Positions 24,302-31,292 of a stretch of 31,397 bases of DNA are shown one piece after another; position 1 is the stretch's first letter; each line of letters starts with the position of its first letter. The position numbers and the translations under genes were made by a program. The notes beneath the pieces are model-generated. The model worked only from the letters and a program-made list of their open reading frames with translations, made no database searches and had not been told where the DNA came from. The stretch comes from DAOTYX01 sp034434635 (GTDB lineage Bacteria > Chloroflexota > Anaerolineae > B4-G1 > DUEL01), in assembly GCA_034434635.1 (NCBI GenBank), contig DAOTYX010000089.1:1-31397 (forward strand). Direction: 5' to 3'.

Positions 24302-24402
24302 TCTTCACCTCCTTGAAAGGTTCACGGAACGACAGAATTGGGGATTGAACAGACCATCGCTCTTCTGCCCGAGGCCTCACCTCCTTCGTCCCGAGTGTGT
24401 AG

Positions 24403-24430
24403 AGTGTAGCACAATTCTGGCAAGTGGCAA
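24403..24430 (-). promoter_or_regulatory. Transporter operon promoter
   Basis: On the minus strand TTGCCA (24430-24425), 16 bp, TACACT (24408-24403), with TGTGC directly before the -10. The leader to the ATG at 24301 is about 95 nt. It carries a second AAGGAGGTGAGG (24386-24375), nearly identical to the real ribosome site at 24314-24303, with no obvious gene after it. The -35 directly abuts a heptamer array. Confidence 0.65.
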
Positions 24431-24544
24431 ACAGACCACAGACCGCAGACCACAGACCACGGAACACAGAGTACGGTCCGTGGTCCGTGGTCCGTGGTCT
24501 GTGGTCCGTGGTCCGTCGTCTGTCGTCTGTGGTCAGTGGTCGGT
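24431..24544. repeat. Inverted heptanucleotide arrays between lysA and the transporter promoter
   Basis: The left arm 24431-24472 has six units of ACAGACC or variants. The right arm 24475-24544 has ten units of GGTCCGT, GGTCTGT, CGTCTGT or variants. The arms are complementary, so a long imperfect hairpin is possible. The right arm includes the last codons and stop of lysA (24533), and the left arm touches the -35 of the transporter promoter. Confidence 0.88.
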
Positions 24545-25840
24545 GATCGCATCGAGCCGCAACAGGTCCTCATACTCCTCCCGCCGGCGGATGAGATGGG
24601 CCTGTCCTCCATGCACCAGGACCACCGCCGGGCGACGGGCCAGGTTGTAGTTGCTGGCCAGACTCAGGCAGTAGGCCCCGACGGCGGGAACGGCCAGCAG
24701 GTCGCCGGCAACCAGGTGGGGCAGCGCCGCATCGCGGATGAGGATGTCCCCGGATTCGCAGTACCTGCCGGCGATGGTGACCATCTCGCTGGGCGGTTCG
24801 TTGGCCCGACTGGCCGCGATGGCCTGGTAACGGGCCCCGTAGAGGGCCGGGCGGATGTTGTCGGCCATGCCGCCGTCCACGAAGACGTAGGTGGGACCGC
24901 CGGGGACCTCCTTGCGCGCTCCTACCGTGTACAGGGCCACCCCCGCCGGCCCGATGATCGCCCGGCCCGGCTCAACGGTCAACCGGGGCAGCGGCAGGCC
25001 ATGACGGGCGACCTCGTTGTGCAACGTGTCCACTATCGCCTCGGCGATCTCCTCTGGCGTCGGGGCCTGCTCTGCGGGGGTGGTGCGGATAGCCCAGCCG
25101 CCGCCAGGGGAGATCTCGGCCAGATGCATGCCGTGTCGTTCCGCCATCTGCGCGGCAAACTCGACCATCACACGCACGGTCTGACCATAGGGGGCCAGGT
25201 CGTGGATCTGTGAGCCGATATGGGCGTGCAACCCCAGCAGGCGCAGCCCCGGTGTGGTCAGCGCCGCCTGTACCGCTGCCTCTGCCTGCCCGTCGGCGAT
25301 GGGGAAGCCGAACTTGGAGGCCACCCCGCCGGTGGAGATATGGGCGTGTGTCCGTGGCTCCACCCCAGGGGCCAGACGGAGCAGGATCTCGACCGGGCGG
25401 TCTCGCGCGGCAGCCAGGCGACCCAGCAACGCCAGTTCGTGGAAGTTGTCCACCGCGATGCGACCGACGCCCCAATCCAGCGCCATCTGCACTTCGTCGA
25501 GGGACTTGTTGTTGCCGTGGAAGCAGACCCGGTCTGGCGGAAAGCCTGCAGCGCGGGCGACGGCCATCTCGCCGCCGGAGACCACGTCCAAACCTAATCC
25601 CTCCTCGGCGATGATCTGGGCCACGGCGCGGTTGAGGAAGGCCTTGCCGGCGTAGAGGATGCGGCTATCGGGGTGACGGCGCTCGAAGGCGGCGCGGAAG
25701 GCGCGGCAGCGATCGCGCAGGGTCGCCTCGTCGAAGACGTAGAGGGGCGTGCCGAACTGGGCGGCCAGGTCGCAGCAATCACATCCCCCGATTTCCAAAT
25801 GGCCGTGGGCGTCAGTCCGGGCAGTGATCGGCAGGCTCAT
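24533..25840 (-). CDS. lysA: Diaminopimelate decarboxylase
   Basis: A 435-residue PLP enzyme of the alanine-racemase-fold decarboxylase family that converts meso-diaminopimelate to lysine. The PLP lysine is K66 in ILYAGKAFL. Other motifs are LHAHIGSQI, GGGWAIRTT, EPGRAIIGPAG, the substrate-binding C-E-S-G-D in GRYCESGD, and GAYCLSLASNYN. All are typical of LysA rather than of arginine or ornithine decarboxylases. The ATG overlaps the adenine deaminase stop by 4 nt (ATGA), showing translational coupling in a nucleobase operon, an unusual place for lysA. The final codons TDH and the stop lie in the heptamer array. Confidence 0.92.
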   Translation of the reverse strand: MSLPITARTDAHGHLEIGGCDCCDLAAQFGTPLYVFDEATLRDRCRAFRAAFERRHPDSRILYAGKAFLNRAVAQIIAEEGLGLDVVSGGEMAVARAAGFPPDRVCFHGNNKSLDEVQMALDWGVGRIAVDNFHELALLGRLAAARDRPVEILLRLAPGVEPRTHAHISTGGVASKFGFPIADGQAEAAVQAALTTPGLRLLGLHAHIGSQIHDLAPYGQTVRVMVEFAAQMAERHGMHLAEISPGGGWAIRTTPAEQAPTPEEIAEAIVDTLHNEVARHGLPLPRLTVEPGRAIIGPAGVALYTVGARKEVPGGPTYVFVDGGMADNIRPALYGARYQAIAASRANEPPSEMVTIAGRYCESGDILIRDAALPHLVAGDLLAVPAVGAYCLSLASNYNLARRPAVVLVHGGQAHLIRRREEYEDLLRLDAITDH

Positions 25841-27552
25841 TCGACGAAAAGGGGCACGAAGTCGAACTTCTCCACATCCACCAACCCCCGGTCGGTCAGT
25901 TTGAGCGCCGGGATGACCTCCAGAGCCAGAAAGCCCAGGCTCATAAAGGGGTCGTGCAGGGGAGAGCCCAGGTCATGGGCGGCAGCCACGAGACGGTCCA
26001 TCTGCTGACGTACCACTTCCAGCGGCTGGTCGGACATCAGGCCGGCGATGGGCAGGGGGACAGCGGCCAGCACCTCGTCACCGGCAGCGGCGACCAATCC
26101 GCCGCCCATCTGGCCCACGGCGCGGACGGCGGTGTGCATCGAACCGTCGTCGCAGCCGGCGACGATGAGGTTGTGCGCGTCGTGGCCTACGCTGCCGGCC
26201 AATGCCCCGCGCTGCAGCCCCAGCCCGCGCACGAAACCCAGTCCGATGTTGCCCGTGCCGCGGTGACGCTCGATGACGGCGATCTTGAGCAGGTCGCGCG
26301 CGGGGTCGGCGACGGCCTCTCCGTCTCGCACGCTGATCTCGTCTACCAGGTGTTCGGTGAGCACCTGGTTGGGCACGACACCGATGACCCGCGCCCTTCG
26401 ACCCTGGGCGGGGATGGCGAGGCTCAGCCGCTCCCAATCCACGCGCACCGTGCCGCGCACCGGCGCTTCGTCCGCAGCCGGGAGTGGCCAGGCTTCCGTC
26501 GGCTGGCCGGAGCGGGCCGCCAGCCGCCCGGCGCAGAAGACCATCTCCGGGCGGAAGTCGCGCAGGTCGGGGAGTACCAGCAGGTCGGCCCGTCGGCCAG
26601 GGGCGATCGCGCCCCGGTCGTGCAGGCGGAACCATTCGGCGACGTTGAGGGTGGCCATCTGGACGGCGGTGACCGGATCCAGCCCTTCGGCGACGGCCAG
26701 GCGGAGGAGATGGTCGAGGTGACCCTCATCCAGCAGGTCGGCGGGGTGGCGGTCGTCGCTGCAGAAGGCGCAGCGGCGGCTGTTCTGCGAGGTGACGGCC
26801 GGCAGCAGCGCGTGCAGGTTTCTGGCGGCGGTGGACTCGCGGATGAAGACGATCATGCCGGCGCGCAGCTTCTCCGTCATCTCCGCGGCGGTGGTGCACT
26901 CGTGGTCGGAGCCGGGGCCGGCGGCGACATACGCCTGCAGCCACCTGCCGCTGATGCCGGGGGCATGGCCGTCAATCACGCGGCCCTGGAAGGCGACCAG
27001 TTTCTCCAGCGCGCCGGGCAACCCCAATACCGCCCCCGGCACGTTCATGAACTCGGCCAGTCCGACCACGCGGGGCAGGTCGGCCAGGGGGAGCAGGTCC
27101 GCAGCGCTCAGTTCAGCCCCGGCGGTGCCAAGAGGGGTGGCCGGGACGCAGGAGGGCAGGTTGACCAAGACGGTCAGCGGCAGTCCCTCCGACGCGGCCA
27201 GCATGTAGCGGATGCCGGCGGCGCCAGCGACGTTGGCGATCTCGTGGGGGTCGCACACCACGGTGGTGGTGCCGCGGGGGACGACGGCGCGGGCGAACTG
27301 GAGGGGAGTGACCATAGAGGACTCGATGTGGACGTGGGCGTCAATGAGGCCGGGGCAGACGAATCGCCCCGCCAGGTCCATGGTCTCCCGCGCCGCGTAG
27401 TCGGTCCCCAGGCCGACGATAGTGTCGCCGGAGATGGCGATGTCGGTCTCGACAATCTCGCCGGTGAAGACGTTGACCACCCGGCCGTGGCGTAGCAGCA
27501 GGTCGGCCGGTGTGTCGCCGCGGGCGATGGGCAACAGGTCTGCAAGTTCCAT
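25837..27552 (-). CDS. ade: Adenine deaminase
   Basis: A 571-residue metal-dependent amidohydrolase that deaminates adenine to hypoxanthine in the cytoplasm. The first metal motif H73-V-H75 is in GLIDAHVHIESSM. Family hallmarks include NLPSCVPATP, GHAPGISG, FCSDDRHP and the C-terminal Ade domain with SVGHDAHNLIVAG. Length is normal (about 570-590). The open frame extends to 27654, but that part is the translated heptamer array. ATG 27552 has AGGAG followed by purines and starts MELADLLPIARG. It follows the hydantoinase by 16 bp and overlaps lysA by 4 nt. Confidence 0.95.
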   Translation of the reverse strand: MELADLLPIARGDTPADLLLRHGRVVNVFTGEIVETDIAISGDTIVGLGTDYAARETMDLAGRFVCPGLIDAHVHIESSMVTPLQFARAVVPRGTTTVVCDPHEIANVAGAAGIRYMLAASEGLPLTVLVNLPSCVPATPLGTAGAELSAADLLPLADLPRVVGLAEFMNVPGAVLGLPGALEKLVAFQGRVIDGHAPGISGRWLQAYVAAGPGSDHECTTAAEMTEKLRAGMIVFIRESTAARNLHALLPAVTSQNSRRCAFCSDDRHPADLLDEGHLDHLLRLAVAEGLDPVTAVQMATLNVAEWFRLHDRGAIAPGRRADLLVLPDLRDFRPEMVFCAGRLAARSGQPTEAWPLPAADEAPVRGTVRVDWERLSLAIPAQGRRARVIGVVPNQVLTEHLVDEISVRDGEAVADPARDLLKIAVIERHRGTGNIGLGFVRGLGLQRGALAGSVGHDAHNLIVAGCDDGSMHTAVRAVGQMGGGLVAAAGDEVLAAVPLPIAGLMSDQPLEVVRQQMDRLVAAAHDLGSPLHDPFMSLGFLALEVIPALKLTDRGLVDVEKFDFVPLFVE

Positions 27553-27568
27553 CTCTCTCTCCTGCGCA

Positions 27569-29005
27569 TCAATCTCTTCGAAGGTCCGTGGTCTGTCGTC
27601 TGTGGTCCGTGGTCCGTCGTCCGTGGTCTGCCGCCCGTGCCAGGAACCGCCCACGTCCGCGGCGGGCCTGGAAGCGGCCCTGGTGGAAGATCACCTGGCC
27701 GCGGGCGATCGTGGTGCGCACCTGACCCTGGGTGATGATGCCCTCGTAGGGGGTGTAGCCCGCGTGGTGGTGGAGGAGGGCGGCGCGGATGGGGGACTGC
27801 GGGCGGGGGTCGTAGATGACGATGTCGGCGTCGGAGCCGGGGAGGAGAGCGCCCTTGCGGGGCCAGAGGCCCCAGGTGCGGGCGGGGTTGGTGGAGAGGA
27901 GGCGGGTCAGGTCGGGCCAGGAGAGGCGGCCGTTGGCGACGGCGGTGGCGACGAGGGGGAGGAAGGTTTCCAGTCCTGGCAGGCCGCCGGGGGTCTGGGT
28001 GAAATCGTCCTTAGCCGTCTTCTGTTCCTTCGCGTAGTCACAATGGTCAGTCGTCAGCAGGTCCACTTCCCCGGCGGTTACCCACGCCCAGAGTCGCTCC
28101 GGTTCCCCCGGGTCACGCAACGGCGGCTGGAGGATGTACCGCCACGGCTCCGGCCCCTCATAGGCGGTGCTGTCCAGCCAGAGGTACTGCGGACAGGTCT
28201 CGCAGGTGGCGGTCTGTCCGCGCGCCCGCGCGTCGGCGACCAGGGCAACGGCGCGGGCGGTGGTGCAGTGGACGATGTGCACCGGGCAGCCGGCTCGCCA
28301 GGCCAGGTCGAGCACCCGTTCGACCGCCTGCTCTTCTGCCAGAGCGGGGCGGGAGCGCCCGTGGTCGCGCCAGCGGGTCTCTCCGGCGGCCACCAGCGCG
28401 GCGATCTGCGCCGTCACCTGTTCGTCGTCCTCGCAATGCACCAGCGGGAGGATGTCCAGGGGGGCGCAGGCTTCCATCAGCCGCAGGATGGTCTCGTCGT
28501 CGGCGTAGTAGTTGGGGCGGTAGGTGGTGTAGAGTTTGATGCTGGGGGTGCCCAGTTCGAGCAGGTCGGCCAGTTCTCCCTCGCGGCCCGGCGGCAGGTC
28601 GGTGACCATCACGTGCAGGCCGTAGTCAATTACCGCCTCGCTGAACTCGGCGCGTCGGGCCTCCACCGCCTGGCGCAGCGTCTGACCAGGAAATTGGGTG
28701 GCGAAATCCACGACGGTGGTCACCCCGCCACATGCGGCGGCGCGCGTGCCGATGAAGGCGTTGTCGGTGGTGCGGTAGATGCCGGTGTCCAGGGCAATAT
28801 GCGTGTGCGCGTCCACCACGCCGGGCAGGACCAGGCAATCGGTGGCGTCCAACATCTGCGTGTCCTGCGCTATCGGCAGGCTGTAGCCGATGGCCTTGAT
28901 GCGTTCCCCCTGCACCAGCAGGTCGGCCTGTTGGAGCCCTTCGGGTGTCACCAGAGTGCCGCCCTGGATGAGCAACGTGGCGGTGGAAGGCTGTCGGCGG
29001 GTCAT
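27569..29005 (-). CDS. Hydantoinase/dihydropyrimidinase family amidohydrolase with repeat-encoded tail
   Basis: A 478-residue binuclear amidohydrolase that opens cyclic ureides (hydantoins, dihydropyrimidines or related rings). Metal ligands are H67 and H69 in DAHTH, the bridging carboxylated lysine K157 in SIKLY, H190 in LVHCEDD, H246 in HIVHC and D320 in TTDHCDY. It is like HyuA/YgeZ, which in E. coli lies in the same purine-related region as ygfK and ssnA. Dihydroorotase or allantoinase activity cannot be excluded. The ATG overlaps the stop of the deaminase upstream by 4 nt (ATGA). The last about 20 residues (DHGRRTT, DHRRQTT, DLRRD) are an artefact-like tail with a 7-residue period, encoded by the heptamer array. 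Confidence 0.9.
   Translation of the reverse strand: MTRRQPSTATLLIQGGTLVTPEGLQQADLLVQGERIKAIGYSLPIAQDTQMLDATDCLVLPGVVDAHTHIALDTGIYRTTDNAFIGTRAAACGGVTTVVDFATQFPGQTLRQAVEARRAEFSEAVIDYGLHVMVTDLPPGREGELADLLELGTPSIKLYTTYRPNYYADDETILRLMEACAPLDILPLVHCEDDEQVTAQIAALVAAGETRWRDHGRSRPALAEEQAVERVLDLAWRAGCPVHIVHCTTARAVALVADARARGQTATCETCPQYLWLDSTAYEGPEPWRYILQPPLRDPGEPERLWAWVTAGEVDLLTTDHCDYAKEQKTAKDDFTQTPGGLPGLETFLPLVATAVANGRLSWPDLTRLLSTNPARTWGLWPRKGALLPGSDADIVIYDPRPQSPIRAALLHHHAGYTPYEGIITQGQVRTTIARGQVIFHQGRFQARRGRGRFLARAADHGRRTTDHRRQTTDLRRD
27583..27638. repeat. Heptanucleotide array GGTCCGT x8 in the hydantoinase 3' end
   Basis: Eight tandem 7-nt units (GGTCCGT, GGTCTGT, CGTCTGT, GGTCCGT, GGTCCGT, CGTCCGT, GGTCTGC, CGCCCGT). 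It uses the same unit as the array at 24475-24544, 3 kb away. It is read through by the hydantoinase gene and ends 31 bp before the adenine deaminase start. Confidence 0.9.
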
Positions 29006-30354
29006 GATGACACCATCTCCCGTGCGATGCGGTTGTGACGTTCGATCACCGGCCCCAGGTCCACGGTCATCAGGTGGCCGTCCTCCACCACCACCCGTCC
29101 GGCGACGACCACCAGGTCCGCCCGCTGTGGCGTGCAGAAGACCAGCGCTGCCAGCGGGTCGTGGAGCGCGCCAGCGTAGTCGAGCCGCTGCAGGCGGAAA
29201 GCGATGCAGTCGGCGGCCATGTTGGGGGCCAGCGCGCCGATGTCGTCGCGGCCCAGCACCGCCGCGCCGCCGCGGGTGGCCAGCCATAGCGCCTCGCGGG
29301 CGGAAAGGGCTGCGGGGTTGCCGCCGACCCGCTGCAGCAGCAGCGCCTGGCGCGCCTCGGCCAGCATGTGCGAACTGTCGTTGCTGGCCGAGCCATCCAC
29401 CCCCAACCCCACCCTGACCCCGGCGTCCAGGTAGGCGCGCACCGGAGCGATGCCGGAGGCCAGGCGCATGTTGGAACTGGGGCAGTGGCATACCCCTGTA
29501 CCGGTACGGGCCAGGAGGCCGATCTCCGGTCCGTTGACGTGTACCCCGTGGGCATACCAGACGTCGTCGCCTACCCAACCCAGGTCTTCGGCGTACTCCA
29601 CCGGTCGCCGGCCGAACTGTGCCAGGCAGAACTGCTCTTCGTCCAGCGTCTCCGCCAGGTGGGTGTGGAGGCGGGCGCCGCAGGCGCGGGCTAATGCCGC
29701 CGATTCGCGCATCAGGTCAGGCGTCACCGAGAAGGGGGAGCAGGGAGCGACGACGATGCGCAGCATGGCGTAGCGGTTTGCGTCGTGATAGGTCTCGATC
29801 GCCCGCTGAGTATCCTTCAGGATGAAGGGTTCCTCTTCGACTACGCGGTCAGGGGGGAGGCCGCCCTTGCTCTCCCCCAGGCTCATCGCTCCGCGGCTGG
29901 CGTGGAAGCGGATGCCGATCTCCTGGGCGGCGCGGATCTCGTCATCAATGCGGCAGCCGTTGGGGTAGATGTAGAGATGGTCAGAGGCGGTGGTGCAGCC
30001 GGAAAGCAGCAACTCCGCCAGCCCGACCAGGGCGCTGGTATAGACCGCTTCAGGGGTGAGGTTGGCCCAGATGGGATAGAGGGTCTTCAGCCATTGGAAG
30101 AGGGTGGCGTCCTGGGCTGCCGGCACCGCGCGCGTAAGGGTCTGGTAGAGATGATGGTGGGTGTTGACCAGGCCGGGCAGGAGGATCATGCCACGCGCGT
30201 CCACAACCCGCTCGGCGTGAGCGGGCAGGGTGGTACTGGGCCCCACCTGCTCGATGACCCCGTCGCGGGCGAAGAGGCCGCCGTCGGGAATGCGACGGTC
30301 GGCGTCGTCCATCGTCACCAGGAGGTCGGCGTTTCGTATCAACAGGGTCGTCAC
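29002..30354 (-). CDS. 8-oxoguanine deaminase (SsnA-like amidohydrolase)
   Basis: A 450-residue cytosine-deaminase-like amidohydrolase of the AtzA/TrzN branch. The metal His pair H66 and H68 is in GLVNTHHHLYQTLTRAVPA. Other features are SDHLYIYPNG, RFHASRGAMSLGESKGGLPP, a metal-binding HTHLAE, CHCPSSNMRLASGIAPVRAY and GVDGSASNDSSHM. These strings match bacterial 8-oxoguanine deaminases, which yield urate from 8-oxoguanine. The related SsnA belongs to the ygfK purine gene set. GTG 30354 with AAGGAG 7 nt upstream is the start; the longer frame to 30591 has no homology. It is translationally coupled to the hydantoinase (ATGA overlap). Confidence 0.92.
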   Translation of the reverse strand: MTTLLIRNADLLVTMDDADRRIPDGGLFARDGVIEQVGPSTTLPAHAERVVDARGMILLPGLVNTHHHLYQTLTRAVPAAQDATLFQWLKTLYPIWANLTPEAVYTSALVGLAELLLSGCTTASDHLYIYPNGCRIDDEIRAAQEIGIRFHASRGAMSLGESKGGLPPDRVVEEEPFILKDTQRAIETYHDANRYAMLRIVVAPCSPFSVTPDLMRESAALARACGARLHTHLAETLDEEQFCLAQFGRRPVEYAEDLGWVGDDVWYAHGVHVNGPEIGLLARTGTGVCHCPSSNMRLASGIAPVRAYLDAGVRVGLGVDGSASNDSSHMLAEARQALLLQRVGGNPAALSAREALWLATRGGAAVLGRDDIGALAPNMAADCIAFRLQRLDYAGALHDPLAALVFCTPQRADLVVVAGRVVVEDGHLMTVDLGPVIERHNRIAREMVSS

Positions 30355-30400
30355 AGCATCTCCTTTGGTTCGGCCTGTGCCTATGGTAGGAGGATTGCAC

Positions 30401-31078
30401 TCAAGCGGGGTCGCCCGGTTTGGACAGCGAACTGGACGGGGGAGTGGTGCTGTCATCTTCGCCGCTGACAGTCCAGTAGCGGATGCCCGCAATCTGCACC
30501 ATCTGCTCCCTGGCAACGGGGTTGTGATCGCAGTCCTCAAGGCTGATATCGTAGAAGCCGGCGGGGAGCGTGAAGGTGTAGACCTGGCCATCGGGGATCA
30601 CGTCCGTTCCCAGCCGGTCCGTCCAATCACCGCCGCCCAGGATGTCCATATAGGCATAGCAGATCGTCTGGCCGGACTGGTTGTGCAGGATGACCGTGGC
30701 CGTCTCGACGGTAGGGGACGGCTTGGGGGGCAGGATATGCCATTCGTACGAGTCGCTGATCTCGACGTCAAAGCGCTGGTCCAGCACGTTGTGCTGACAG
30801 TCCTTTGCAATGAGGTCGTAGATGTCAGGCTCTACGAAGAAGGCGCGCTGTGCTCCTGCAGCGATGGTGTCGGTACCGAGCAGGTCCTCTGGCCAGGCGC
30901 CGCTGGTGATGGAAACAATGTAGACATAACAGACCGTCTGGCCAGAGATGTTGTAGAGGATGACGGTGGAGGGCGGGTTATTGGATACTGGTGGAGGAAT
31001 CGAGGCTGGGGGAGCGCACGCCGCCAGGCTGGCTGCGGCCAGAAGGGCTATCGTCACGCAGAACCGCTGAATGGCCAT
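30401..31078 (-). CDS. Lipoprotein with two tandem copies of an unnamed domain
   Basis: A 225-residue lipoprotein with lipobox SLAAC (Cys near residue 21) and a Pro-rich linker. Two copies of an about 80-residue domain follow. Both start with VIL-x-N-x-SGQT-x-CYxY, continue with W-x-D-x-LGTD-x-I and F...YD, and contain DCxHN. Each copy has two conserved cysteines (CY and DC), suggesting one disulfide per domain. The C-terminus is Ser/Thr/Pro-rich. I do not recognise the family. The ATG has GGGGAGGTGAG just upstream. It lies 46 bp ahead of the 8-oxoguanine deaminase and, with the promoter at 31109-31137, is probably the first gene of the purine transcript. A surface ligand-binding role is only an inference. 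Confidence 0.85.
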   Translation of the reverse strand: MAIQRFCVTIALLAAASLAACAPPASIPPPVSNNPPSTVILYNISGQTVCYVYIVSITSGAWPEDLLGTDTIAAGAQRAFFVEPDIYDLIAKDCQHNVLDQRFDVEISDSYEWHILPPKPSPTVETATVILHNQSGQTICYAYMDILGGGDWTDRLGTDVIPDGQVYTFTLPAGFYDISLEDCDHNPVAREQMVQIAGIRYWTVSGEDDSTTPPSSSLSKPGDPA

Positions 31079-31108
31079 CTCTCACCTCCCCTCTCTGGTT
31101 TTGCGGGC

Positions 31109-31137
31109 AGTTTAGCACATCTGCGTGGAGTAGACAA
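31109..31137 (-). promoter_or_regulatory. Lipoprotein/purine operon promoter, extended -10
   Basis: On the minus strand TTGTCT (31137-31132), 17 bp, TAAACT (31114-31109), with TGTGC directly before the -10. The leader to the ATG at 31078 is about 25 nt and contains the ribosome site. Confidence 0.7.
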
Positions 31138-31233
31138 GTCCGCTTCATCTGCCAGATCCGCCGACCCTCTCCAGCCGTTTCGGGCGCAGTCTCCGATCAG
31201 CACGGTAGCGGGAGACCATCCAGAAAGGGAGCG

Positions 31234-31261
31234 TTGCGGAAAACCCCACTTGTGGTACACT
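31234..31261 (+). promoter_or_regulatory. yajC promoter, extended -10
   Basis: TTGCGG (31234-31239), 16 bp, TACACT (31256-31261), with TGTGG before the -10. It is divergent from the lipoprotein promoter, with about 100 bp between the two -35 elements in which I see no other clear element. Confidence 0.65.
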
Positions 31262-31292
31262 GAGGAACGATTCCAAGAAAGGAGAAGAGAAA

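Noticed and set aside
24302..24402. Purine riboswitch in the transporter leader
   Set aside because: The leader is about 95 nt and lacks the conserved three-way junction loop motifs of purine or guanine riboswitches that I could recognise by eye.
27553..27654. N-terminal extension of adenine deaminase
   Set aside because: It is the heptamer array translated in another frame; the ATG at 27552 has a good ribosome site.
25954..29038. Two plus-strand frames of about 510-540 residues
   Set aside because: Antisense to adenine deaminase and hydantoinase, Gly/Gln/Val-rich, no recognisable domain or ribosome site.
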